This document shows positions 19,601 through 26,774 of a stretch of DNA of 64,000 nucleotides, one piece after another (the first letter of the stretch is position 1; every line of letters starts with the position of its first letter). A model generated the notes under the pieces. That model worked only from the letters and a program-made list of their open reading frames with translations. It did not search any database and had not been told where the DNA came from. The position numbers and the translations under genes are program-made. The stretch lies in NCBI GenBank assembly GCA_024639145.1, contig JAHEIZ010000001.1:1-64000 (forward strand), in the 5' to 3' direction. Origin of the DNA: Actinomycetes bacterium (GTDB taxonomy: Bacteria > Actinomycetota > Actinomycetes > S36-B12).

Positions 19601-19720
19601 CGAACCCGCACCGGCGACGATGACTGCTGGCTCCATGGGTGCACTGATCGCTTCCCACTGCTCATCACTGACGTCGAAGCCGAGGATCTCGAGCAGTTGC
19701 GCACGCGTGAGATCGCTCAT
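16556..19720 (-). CDS. adnB: AdnB-like ATP-dependent helicase-nuclease subunit
   Basis: A 1054-residue UvrD-like motor fused to a RecB-like nuclease, which together with the upstream gene product forms the AdnAB double-strand-break resecting machine of actinobacteria. Walker A AGAGSGKTT is at 36-44, DEYQDTS is motif II, QAIYGWRGAS follows, and VHKSKGLEFE is motif V. The nuclease motif GRIDAVF...VIDWKTG (about 1000-1025) carries the Asp/Lys of the PD-(D/E)xK fold. The ATG at 19720 overlaps the stop of the upstream gene by four bases and is preferred over an in-frame extension to 19756. Assignment to B rests on position and motifs. Confidence 0.92.
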   Translation of the reverse strand: MSDLTRAQLLEILGFDVSDEQWEAISAPMEPAVIVAGAGSGKTTSMSARVAWLVAGGYVRPDQVLGLTFTNKAAGQLLDSFRRDVARVRELGFVAPIADVDIDDEAIDSDPLASTYHSFASRLISEHGLRLGREPDSLLLGDGAREQLAYRLICTTSLQLGILGKSPAKATTALLRLDDELAELDITPAALIAHDRDLIAHLESFDERQKSWHELVDTCRERIMLAELVLEWRALKAERDVHDFADHIRLALQIVRTFPEVAAGLRAQYAIVLLDEYQDTSIAQRRLLQAIFGGGHAVTAVGDPCQAIYGWRGASVSNIEDFVEHFPLASGESAQRYSLSENRRSGPGILELANEVARPLRDVHSGVEPLAAKATNRGPGHVSAGLFETYADELEWVADRIAAIGAVKNDWNGIAVLAMTSNQLAEIDAALRVRGVPTQLVGAAGLLAQPVIVELRSILQVLHEPTANAAFIRLAAGPRWAIGPRDLAALGARAAFLAGGRSRIEVTDVDQALDEAVKGSDPVEAISLPDAADDPGDSHRYSPQALERFAEMSREIRALRRHVGEPLPELIGRILHVTGLETEVSLADPAIAEQQQFALSTFMSLASTFGEAEGEFTLGAFLARLRDLERFDVDLRMDVASRSHQVQLMTVHKSKGLEFEHVFVPFVSTGSFPSANARPAWISNAHVVPWPLREDASDELCSYPNGSNTPKAKEQTAYKKELRAIEDLESQRLAYVAFTRAEYSLTVTGHWWGPTQVKPRGPSRFLDSVHEACEGGNGEIIVWEPKPDDEAENPALGVISVAWPPAREPERQAALLASAAQVTSVGPSAVVPAGLNATDRDRVTRWDAQIDSLMSELAARDAAEITVRAPESMSASALMRALTDPDGLAIDILRPMPSAPAPQARRGTDFHAWVEARFGQQSLLDPDDLPGAADHEIISDEALADLKAAFESSEFAHRVPVAIERPFSLVLGGRVVRGRIDAVFANGDRFEVIDWKTGSGRGLDPMQLAIYRLAWSQLEGVPLERIDAAFYLVSEARLIRPESFPDLQALLDPR

Positions 19721-22700
19721 GTGATCACCGGCAATCCCTCGGACTGGGCCGGGCACGCGGTGCGATACGCGCAGCGATCGCAGTGCTGATTGCGCCTGGC
19801 CTCGAAGTTCTCGGAACGGATGACCTCTGCCGCTTCACCGAGCTTGATCTCGACCCACGTGGGTGATTCGCTCGGCAGCGGAGGCTGCATCTGCACCTTG
19901 GGAGCATCAGACGTCGAGGACTCGGCCGCACGCAGCTGGACGAGACCGGCTCCGCCCATTCCGCCTTGTGGATCGCCGTCGATGCCGTGTTCGCGCACGA
20001 AGAGCTGGTAGACGCCCAGCTGCGCGTGCTCGGGGATTTCGGTCGTGGGCGGCGGGTATTTCATGTTCTTCAGGTCGATTACGACGAGATTGCCCTGCAT
20101 GTCGCGTTCAAGCCGATCGATCGAGCCGCCGAGCACGACTTCGAGGGACGTGCCGTCAGGCGCAGGAACGCTCATTGTGGCGCCGGCTCCGAGCTCAGTG
20201 CCGACGAGCTCGCGATCGTGACGCAGGTGGTATTCGATGAAGCGCGAGATTGCGACGCGAGCCTCGGCGCGATCGGCCTGCGACTGCCAAGGTGCCTCGA
20301 AACGCAGCTCATGCCAGACACGATCGATGTAGGTGTCGACGGAATCGAGATCAGCGGGCAGTTGCTCCTTACCGATGAAATCGGCCACGGCGTGCACCAC
20401 TGAGCCGAACCGAGTCGACGGCGGTCGCGGCGTCTCGGCCTTGGCCTCCTTCTCCAGGAACCACGACAGGGGGCACTCGAGTACAGATTCCAGGCCACTA
20501 CCCGAGAGCCCGACGGGCTTCTCGAGGGAGCGCACCGGGCCTGCGCCTGAGGTCAGCTCACGAGTCGACCACCACTGTTCGGGGTCCGCCAACGGCACGC
20601 GAGGCTTGCCACCGGAGTCACGCACCTGACCTAGGGCAGCGAGTCGAGCCGCCGCCGCCTCGACGAGCTCAGGCGAGGAATCGGGATTGACGAGGGCCTC
20701 GCGCAACTCGGCCACGAGACCGTCGAGGGACAGTCGAAATCGCGGACGCACCGTGCACGCCGTGGTGTCGACGACACCGGCGGACTGGAGCTCGGTAATG
20801 AATCGACTCGGACGATCACCTTCGCCTGCCTTGGCGTCGATGGTGGCGATGGTCAGGTAAGTGCGTGCGCGCGTGCACGCAACATAGAAGAGGCGGCGTT
20901 CCTCAGCGAGAATCTCCGAGGGTCGTGCCGCCGAGCCGAGACCCTCCGGGGTGAGCTGCTCCGCTTGCAGGAGTGAGCCGCGCGCACGGAGATCGGGCCA
21001 CAGGCCTTCTTCCGCCCCGACCACCCACACGGCATCCCACTCGAGGCCCTTGGCGCGATGCACGGTGAGCAGGCGTACTGCCTCACTTCGCGCGGCCCGC
21101 TCGGCAACCGGCTCGGCCGCGATGTGCTGCTCATCAAGGGAGGAGAGAAAGACGTCGATGCCCACGACACCGGCGCGACGATCGGATGCACGCTCGGCGG
21201 TGTCGAACAGGGCCATGACAGCGTCGAGATCATGATCGGCAGTGCGCGAGCCATGCAGGGCGGCAGTGCGAAGCCGCTGCGGCCAGCCATGGGCGCGACC
21301 ACCCGGGATCTCCCCGCACCACAGGGACCAGAGAACTTCCTCGGGACGTGAACCGCCAGCCACGAGCAGATGCGCCCGGCGCAACAGCGTGCCGAATGCC
21401 TGCAACTGTCGATCAATACGGTCGTCGTCGATGGAGATCGACGTGGCATCACCGGCGATGAGCTCGACGAGCATCGAGGCAAGGAGATCCTCGGAGGAGG
21501 GCACGGGGGCACCGGGATTCTCATCGCGAAAGCGCTGACGGCGCACGCGACCTATCCGACGGATATCGGTGGCATCGAGGCCGCACATCGGACCGGAGAG
21601 CGCATCGAGAGCATCGGCGGGGCGAATACGGCGCGGATGCGCGCACAGCCGCACGACCTGAAGGAGCGCTGCCACGGAGGGCTCGCTGCGGAGGGGCATT
21701 TCATCAGCGGCGACTGCCACCGGGATGCCGTCGGCGAGCAGCGCGCGCTGCACGGCCGCCAGCTGGCCGCCGGTGCGCACGAGCACAGCCATCTGCGACC
21801 ACTCGAGACCGTGATCGATACTCATCTCGCGAATCTCGCGCGCCACATGGATCGCTCGCGAGGTCTCGCCGTCGTAGGTAGTGACGCGCACAGGTGGGGT
21901 TGCCTCGGATTCATCGGCGAGCTGCGGATTGCGATGCAACCGCTGCTGCTCGACGGGAAGGCCGGCGTGGAGGCGATCGCCGATCACTACACGTGCGGCA
22001 TCGCGTATGGCGCGGCCGAAGCGGCGGGTGTTGCGCAGCACGATCACCTCTGCCGGTGAGCCATCAGGGTGCGTGAAGACCTTCGGGAACTCGAGGATGC
22101 CGCGCAGTTCGGCCCCGCGGAAGCCGTAGATCGCCTGATCGGGGTCGCCGACTGCGATCACCGCCGTGCCGGCACCGGCGAGCGCAGCAAGGAAGCGCAC
22201 CTGAGCGGGATCAGTGTCCTGGTACTCGTCGACATAGATCACGCGATAGCGAGAGTGATAGCTCGCTGCGATGGAATCGATGGAGAGTCGATCCGTGGCG
22301 AGCTCGAGGAGCTCGGTGTAGGTCATGACCTCTTCGAGATCAGCGACATCTTGCTCCTGGCTCGCCAGGTGGCCGATGGCATTCCAGGCGGGGATGCCCG
22401 AACTCTCGGCGATTGCGCGAAGGCGCTCGGGAGTGATGCCCTGACCGGTCGCACGCGCAATTACTGCCCGCACTTCGTTGGCGAAGCCAAGTGTCGACAG
22501 CGCGGCGGCCAGATCATCGGGCCACTCGATGACGCCATCCTCGACAGAGCCAAGCAGCAACTCGCGAATCCGGACGTCTTCTTCGGCGCCGGACATCAGG
22601 CGCGGGGAGATCAGGTAGTCATCGGCAGTCTCGCGGATCACTCCATAGGCAAATGAATGGAACGTGGCAACGGTCGGCACCAGACCGCCGCCGATGCGGG

Positions 22701-23001
22701 CGACCAGACGATCGCGCAGCTCGCCAGCGGCTCGCTTGCCGAAGGTGAGGACGAGGATCTCGGACGGGGTGAGCGCTGCGGCAGGATCTGCGAGCCGAGC
22801 GGCTACCGCCTCGACGATCGTGGTGGTCTTGCCTGTGCCGGGACCGGCCAGCACGAGCAGGGGGCCCTCGCGGTGGGCAACCACCTGAGCCTGCTCGGGA
22901 TCGAGGACGGCGGGCGCCGCCGGGGGGATCGGGCTGAGATCGAGGAGGAATCGACTCGAGGAGGAGCCGTGACTGAGATCAGCCCCCTTGGATGCGCCCA
23001 T
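19717..23001 (-). CDS. adnA: AdnA-like helicase-nuclease subunit with Fe-S-type cysteines
   Basis: A 1094-residue partner of AdnB. Walker A AGPGTGKTT is at 52-60 and intact, DEYQDTDPAQ is motif II, DQAIYGFRGA follows. The C-terminal RecB-like nuclease has GGSIDRLE and VIDLKNMK. Four cysteines, one in LECPLSWFL and three in CDRCAYRTAC, bracket the nuclease in the arrangement of AddB-type iron-sulfur clusters. The gene order adnA-adnB with ATGA coupling matches mycobacteria. The ATG at 23001 begins MGASKGADLS. The divergent LPG-synthase-like gene starts 39 bases away, so the promoters must overlap. Confidence 0.92.
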   Translation of the reverse strand: MGASKGADLSHGSSSSRFLLDLSPIPPAAPAVLDPEQAQVVAHREGPLLVLAGPGTGKTTTIVEAVAARLADPAAALTPSEILVLTFGKRAAGELRDRLVARIGGGLVPTVATFHSFAYGVIRETADDYLISPRLMSGAEEDVRIRELLLGSVEDGVIEWPDDLAAALSTLGFANEVRAVIARATGQGITPERLRAIAESSGIPAWNAIGHLASQEQDVADLEEVMTYTELLELATDRLSIDSIAASYHSRYRVIYVDEYQDTDPAQVRFLAALAGAGTAVIAVGDPDQAIYGFRGAELRGILEFPKVFTHPDGSPAEVIVLRNTRRFGRAIRDAARVVIGDRLHAGLPVEQQRLHRNPQLADESEATPPVRVTTYDGETSRAIHVAREIREMSIDHGLEWSQMAVLVRTGGQLAAVQRALLADGIPVAVAADEMPLRSEPSVAALLQVVRLCAHPRRIRPADALDALSGPMCGLDATDIRRIGRVRRQRFRDENPGAPVPSSEDLLASMLVELIAGDATSISIDDDRIDRQLQAFGTLLRRAHLLVAGGSRPEEVLWSLWCGEIPGGRAHGWPQRLRTAALHGSRTADHDLDAVMALFDTAERASDRRAGVVGIDVFLSSLDEQHIAAEPVAERAARSEAVRLLTVHRAKGLEWDAVWVVGAEEGLWPDLRARGSLLQAEQLTPEGLGSAARPSEILAEERRLFYVACTRARTYLTIATIDAKAGEGDRPSRFITELQSAGVVDTTACTVRPRFRLSLDGLVAELREALVNPDSSPELVEAAAARLAALGQVRDSGGKPRVPLADPEQWWSTRELTSGAGPVRSLEKPVGLSGSGLESVLECPLSWFLEKEAKAETPRPPSTRFGSVVHAVADFIGKEQLPADLDSVDTYIDRVWHELRFEAPWQSQADRAEARVAISRFIEYHLRHDRELVGTELGAGATMSVPAPDGTSLEVVLGGSIDRLERDMQGNLVVIDLKNMKYPPPTTEIPEHAQLGVYQLFVREHGIDGDPQGGMGGAGLVQLRAAESSTSDAPKVQMQPPLPSESPTWVEIKLGEAAEVIRSENFEARRNQHCDRCAYRTACPAQSEGLPVIT

Positions 23002-23039
23002 GGTGCATTGGTACCACGCCCGTCTGACACGATCTACCG

Positions 23040-25412
23040 GTGACGGTCGACCCGAGTGATGCCACCCAGGTCATCGAGGATGGCGTGGTGGAGCCGCGGC
23101 TGCGGCGTCCCCTCGACCTCGTTCGCTTCGTCATCGCCCTGGGGATCGCCGGCATCACCCTCCTGATCGCCTATTTCGCGACCAGTACCACCGCCGGCCT
23201 GGACTCCGACATCACCTCCGGCGTGCAGAACCTACCCGGCCCCCTGGTGCTCGTACTCAACGTCATCGGCGGAATCGGCACCCTCGGCCTGCCCATCGCT
23301 GCGGCTGTCATGCTCATCCTGCGCAAGAGAGTGCGCCAGCTCTTCGACTCGCTGGTGGCGATGCTGCTGACCGTGGTCGTGCTCACCGCGACCTCGACCC
23401 TGATTTCGGCATTCGGCAGCGACCAGTTGATGGCGGCCCTGGCTGGATCCCCCAGCCCTAATAGCGTCTCGACCGCGCCGATCCTCGGTGGCCTCATCGC
23501 CTTCGTCACCGTCAGCCGCCTGATGATGCGCCGGCCCTGGAATGTGCTGAGCATCGCCGTGATCGGCTCTGTCATCGCCGTGACTGTCATCAGCTCATCC
23601 ATCGCCCTGGCCGGCATCGGATTCTCGCTCGCTCTCGGCTGGGCGCTAGGCCTGCTCACTCGCTATGTCGTCGGCACCCCCACCACTCGTCCCAATGGCT
23701 ATGAGATCGCCGCGACCCTCGATCGCAATGGCTACCCCGTCACCACCCTGCGCGCCATCACCACGACCAAGCAGGGTCGTCGCTATATCGCGACGACCCG
23801 AAGCGGCGGACTGCTGCGCGTCACAGTCTTCGACCGCGATCTCGAGGGCGCCGGCCTGATCAACTGGCTCTGGACCGCCGCCCGACTTCGCAACGAGCCC
23901 GGCACGGGTGCCTTCAACCTCCGTCGTTCGCTCGACCATGCCGCCTTGATGGCCTACGCAGGACAGGCCGCCGGCGTGGCCGCACCGCGCCTGCTGGTGG
24001 CAGCAGAGATCGGCCCCGACTCCGTACTGCTCGCCTACGAGCAGATCATGGGCACGACCTTTGATCAGATTGCCGACCTCAGCGATGCCGATCTGGAAGC
24101 AGCCTGGCGCGCGATCCGCACGATGCACGAGCACGACCTGAGTCATCGCGGCCTGCATGCAAGCAATCTCGTACGCGATCTGGACGGCAAGGTGTGGCTC
24201 GTCGGGAACAACGGCGGAAGCATCGCCGCGGGTGATGTCGCCAAGCGCATCGACCTCGCCGAGCTGCTTGTCACCCTCGCACTGCTCACCGATGTTGACC
24301 GGGCAGTGAGCTCCGGCCGCACTGTCCTCGGCAATGCCGGCCTTGCTCGCGCCCTTCCCGTTCTGCAGAAGGTCGCGCTCTCCTCGGCCACTCGCAAGGC
24401 TCTGCGCAAGCAACGCAGGTTGCTCGTGAACCTTCGCGATGCCCTCGTCGAGATGCGTCCCGACGCCGACGTCGAGCAGATTCAGCTGCAGCGCATCAAG
24501 CCACGCACGCTCATCATGATCATTGTCGGCTCGATCGCGGGCTACGTGCTGCTCTCGCAGCTGGCCTCCGTTGATCTCGCGACGCTTCTGACTTCCGCCA
24601 ATTGGTGGTGGATGGGCGCGGCCCTCGTCTTGAGCCTGATCACCTATGTCGCCGCTGCCTGGTCGCTCTCCGGCTTCGTTCCCGAGCACCTGAAGCTGCA
24701 TCGAACGGTGGCCGCCCAGGTCGCTGGCGACTTCGCAACTTTGGTGTCACCGCCAACCCTGGGCGCAGTGGCTATCAATCTGCGCTTCCTCCAGAAAGCC
24801 GGGCTGCATCCTGCACTCGCCGCCGCGAGCGTGGGCGTCTCGCAGGTCATGGCCTTCGTCTTCCACATCCTGCTTCTGTTCGCCTTCGGCATTGCCGCCG
24901 GTACCCAGCATGACTTCACCTTCAATCCCCCGCGGGCACTCGTGATCGCCGTGGTTGCCGTCGCGATCGTGATCATGGGGCTGTTCGCTGTGCCGTGGGT
25001 GCGCCACACGATTCGCAAGCGGCTGGGCCCGACTCTCAAGGAGGTCGGCCCTCGCCTCGTGACCGTCGCCCAGCGCCCGGTCAAGCTGCTCGAGGGCATC
25101 GGCGGCATCCTGCTTCTCAACCTCGCCTACATCGGCGTGCTCGCAGCCTGTGTCTTTGCCTTCGGCGGCCATCTCAGCATCGCGGTCATCGCAGTCGTGT
25201 ACCTCGCCGGTGCCACGATCGGTCAGGCCGCGCCCACACCCGGCGGCCTGGGCGCAGTCGAAGCGGCGCTCTCGGCCGGTCTCACCGCTGCAGGTCTTGA
25301 TGGCGGCACTGCAGTCTCCGCAGTGCTGGCGTACCGCCTCGTTACCTTCTGGCTCCCGACCATTCCGGGCTACTGGTGCTTTACCTGGCTGACCAAGAAG
25401 GGTGCTCTCTAG
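23040..25412 (+). CDS. LPG-synthase transmembrane-type protein with degenerate kinase-like domain
   Basis: A 790-residue membrane protein in three parts. Residues about 25-210 hold six or so helices, residues about 225-480 form a kinase-like domain, and residues about 505-785 are the lysylphosphatidylglycerol-synthase/UPF0104 transmembrane region with about eight helices. The kinase-like part has VTVFDRD in place of the ATP-anchoring strand and HRGLHASNL (369-377) where active kinases have HRDLxxxN, so the catalytic Asp is Gly. The later DFG position is also lost. Relatives move or modify lipids; a regulatory pseudokinase is the likely reading. GTG start at 23040. Confidence 0.82.
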   Translation: MTVDPSDATQVIEDGVVEPRLRRPLDLVRFVIALGIAGITLLIAYFATSTTAGLDSDITSGVQNLPGPLVLVLNVIGGIGTLGLPIAAAVMLILRKRVRQLFDSLVAMLLTVVVLTATSTLISAFGSDQLMAALAGSPSPNSVSTAPILGGLIAFVTVSRLMMRRPWNVLSIAVIGSVIAVTVISSSIALAGIGFSLALGWALGLLTRYVVGTPTTRPNGYEIAATLDRNGYPVTTLRAITTTKQGRRYIATTRSGGLLRVTVFDRDLEGAGLINWLWTAARLRNEPGTGAFNLRRSLDHAALMAYAGQAAGVAAPRLLVAAEIGPDSVLLAYEQIMGTTFDQIADLSDADLEAAWRAIRTMHEHDLSHRGLHASNLVRDLDGKVWLVGNNGGSIAAGDVAKRIDLAELLVTLALLTDVDRAVSSGRTVLGNAGLARALPVLQKVALSSATRKALRKQRRLLVNLRDALVEMRPDADVEQIQLQRIKPRTLIMIIVGSIAGYVLLSQLASVDLATLLTSANWWWMGAALVLSLITYVAAAWSLSGFVPEHLKLHRTVAAQVAGDFATLVSPPTLGAVAINLRFLQKAGLHPALAAASVGVSQVMAFVFHILLLFAFGIAAGTQHDFTFNPPRALVIAVVAVAIVIMGLFAVPWVRHTIRKRLGPTLKEVGPRLVTVAQRPVKLLEGIGGILLLNLAYIGVLAACVFAFGGHLSIAVIAVVYLAGATIGQAAPTPGGLGAVEAALSAGLTAAGLDGGTAVSAVLAYRLVTFWLPTIPGYWCFTWLTKKGAL

Positions 25413-25446
25413 GCATCCGTTCCGTGCAACCAGCAATAATGGCTGC

Positions 25447-25689
25447 ATGAAGAGCCTTCGCATCCGTCTGACCTTTCCGCCCGGCCCCGCCACCGAGCCG
25501 GTGATCTACGAGATCGTCAAGCAGTTCAATGTCGTGCCGAATATTCGTCGCGCCTCTATCCAGGAGCACACCGGCTGGATGGTGCTCGATCTCGCGGGTG
25601 AGCAAGATCAACTCGACGCCGCTCTCGCGTACATGACCGGCCTGGGCGTCGACGTGTCTGATCCCGATGGCGACATAGTCGCGGGATAG
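25447..25689 (+). CDS. NIL domain protein
   Basis: An 80-residue ferredoxin-like alpha/beta protein of the NIL domain family. The pattern RLTFPPGPATEPVIYEI, followed by NIRRASI and GWMVLDL, is characteristic. NIL domains elsewhere form the C-terminal sensor part of methionine ABC transporter ATPases and occur alone beside ferredoxins. No ABC transporter is close here. The ATG at 25447 starts MKSLRIRLTF. Confidence 0.85.
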   Translation: MKSLRIRLTFPPGPATEPVIYEIVKQFNVVPNIRRASIQEHTGWMVLDLAGEQDQLDAALAYMTGLGVDVSDPDGDIVAG

Positions 25690-25725
25690 CGCCCGCAGCT
25701 CCCCCACACCGCATAACCTTCAGGC

Positions 25726-25911
25726 ATGAGCGACGTGACGATCATTGCGACAGAGAACGGCCCCTTCGAGGTCACCGGTGCGTGCTGCGTGAAGGACGCC
25801 TCCGGTGAGACCCTCAAGGAGGGCGAGAAGGTGTACCTGTGCCGTTGCGGGCATTCCGCGAAGAAGCCCTTCTGCGACGGATCCCATAAGAGGGAAGGCT
25901 TCGTTGGCTGA
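25726..25911 (+). CDS. CDGSH iron-sulfur domain protein
   Basis: A 61-residue protein with a complete CDGSH motif: Cys39, Cys41, Cys50 and His54 (CRCGHSAKKPFCDGSH), ligands of a redox-active, acid-labile [2Fe-2S] cluster. It ends HKREGFVG, as is typical. It is preceded by the NIL protein on the same strand with a 36-base gap. The 3' end of the gene is duplicated 54 bases downstream (see the repeat at 25887-25990). Confidence 0.93.
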   Translation: MSDVTIIATENGPFEVTGACCVKDASGETLKEGEKVYLCRCGHSAKKPFCDGSHKREGFVG

Positions 25912-25990
25912 TGCGCTCGCGCATCGAGACAACAGCCGACCGATTGCAAGCGGCATAGCCGCAGCTAAGAGGGAAGGCTTCGTCGGCTGA
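25887..25990 (+). repeat. 25-bp direct repeat duplicating the 3' end of the CDGSH gene
   Basis: TAAGAGGGAAGGCTTCGT followed by T/C and GGCTGA occurs at 25887-25911 and 25966-25990, identical at 24 of 25 positions. The first copy contains the last codons and stop of the CDGSH gene; the second, 54 bases on, is intergenic. The spacer holds two short hairpins, GATGCG-CTCG-CGCATC and GCGGC-ATA-GCCGC. CAGCCGAC (25933-25940) can pair with GTCGGCTG (25982-25989), which is followed by GTTTTCC and might terminate transcription. The arrangement resembles an att-site duplication left by a lost element. Confidence 0.8.
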
Positions 25991-26103
25991 GTTTTCCCCA
26001 GTTCCGCTAACCGACGCTTTCATCCACAGACGAGGCTGAGGTATTCAGTCTGCACAGACGTGACGTTCACCATGAGCCATGAGCTCCCCCAACGGACCAT
26101 GCC

Positions 26104-26144
26104 ATCAATCCCCCCTAGATGATTTATATCCAGGGGGGATTGAT
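26104..26144. promoter_or_regulatory. Operator/promoter of the hicAB module
   Basis: ATCAATCCCCCCT (26104-26116) is repeated inverted as AGGGGGGATTGAT (26132-26144), a 13-bp perfect dyad with a 15-base spacer. The spacer contains TTTATAT, a likely -10 element, so a DNA-binding antitoxin sitting on the dyad would block the promoter. It lies directly upstream of hicA. HicB here carries a helix-turn-helix, which suits autorepression. Confidence 0.75.
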
Positions 26145-26175
26145 CTATCCTGAGGAGCCACTTCGCACGTCACGG

Positions 26176-26361
26176 GTGCTCTCCCGCTTGAGAGTTCACG
26201 GTTGCGTCCTTGTCAGGCGAGGAGGACGGCACGACGTCTATGCCTGCCCATGCGGCAAGCACCGGACAGCCGTGCCCACGTCGCACCGCTCAGTTTCACC
26301 TGGAGTTCTCCGGAACATCCAAGACGACTTGAGCTGCATACCGAAGGGATGGCTGGAATGA
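26176..26361 (+). CDS. hicA: HicA-type mRNA interferase toxin
   Basis: A toxin of about 61 residues with the double-stranded-RNA-binding-like HicA fold. RLRVHGCVLVRRGGRHDVY contains the catalytic His of the GGRH motif, and HRTAVPTSHRSVSPGVLRNI is typical of the actinobacterial subgroup. The reading frame is open from an ATG at 26119, but that codon lies inside the operator and ahead of the predicted transcription start. The GTG at 26176 is therefore chosen; a TTG at 26140 is also in frame. A GAGGAG box at 26152-26157 is rather far from the GTG. The stop overlaps the hicB start (ATGA). Confidence 0.82.
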   Translation: MLSRLRVHGCVLVRRGGRHDVYACPCGKHRTAVPTSHRSVSPGVLRNIQDDLSCIPKGWLE

Positions 26362-26732
26362 AGACCTACAGTGCGCATGCATCCAAGGAGCATCGCTGGT
26401 GGCTCGTAAGAGTTGAAGGCATCGGCGTCACGCAGGCAAAGAACCTTCGCGAAGCCCGAGTGATGGCGATTGACCTCATCACGACAGTTACCGGAACCCC
26501 CGCCTCGCGAATTGAAATCGAGTTCACCACCGACCTGGCGCCAGCCCTGCGTCGCCGTGTTGATCAGGCCCGAAAGGCGATCGATGCCCTGGAGATTCAG
26601 CAGCGAGAGACTGCGCGCCGTTCACGCGAGGCGGCTCGAGAGTTGGTCGAGCTCGGCGGCCTTTCCGGAGCTGATGCCGCTATCGTCCTCGGCATCTCGC
26701 CACAACGGGTCTCGCAACTCCTCCGAGCATGA
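26358..26732 (+). CDS. hicB: HicB-type antitoxin with C-terminal helix-turn-helix
   Basis: A 124-residue antitoxin. The N-terminal HicB fold begins MKTYSAHASKEHRWWLVRVE, a helical region follows, and the C-terminal helix-turn-helix (LSGADAAIVLGISPQRVSQLL, about 99-122) should bind the 26104-26144 dyad. It neutralises HicA by direct contact in known pairs. The ATG at 26358 overlaps the hicA stop by four bases. Its own stop codon lies inside the terminator stem. Confidence 0.88.
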   Translation: MKTYSAHASKEHRWWLVRVEGIGVTQAKNLREARVMAIDLITTVTGTPASRIEIEFTTDLAPALRRRVDQARKAIDALEIQQRETARRSREAARELVELGGLSGADAAIVLGISPQRVSQLLRA

Positions 26733-26769
26733 CGATGGCCCGCGGCAACAGCCGCGGGCCATCGTCATG
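26728..26769. terminator. Bidirectional terminator between hicB and moeZ
   Basis: A perfect 19-bp stem (26728-26746 with 26751-26769) with an AACA loop separates the convergent hicB and moeZ genes. The hicB stop codon is inside the left arm. Confidence 0.88.
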
Positions 26770-26774
26770 TGTGC

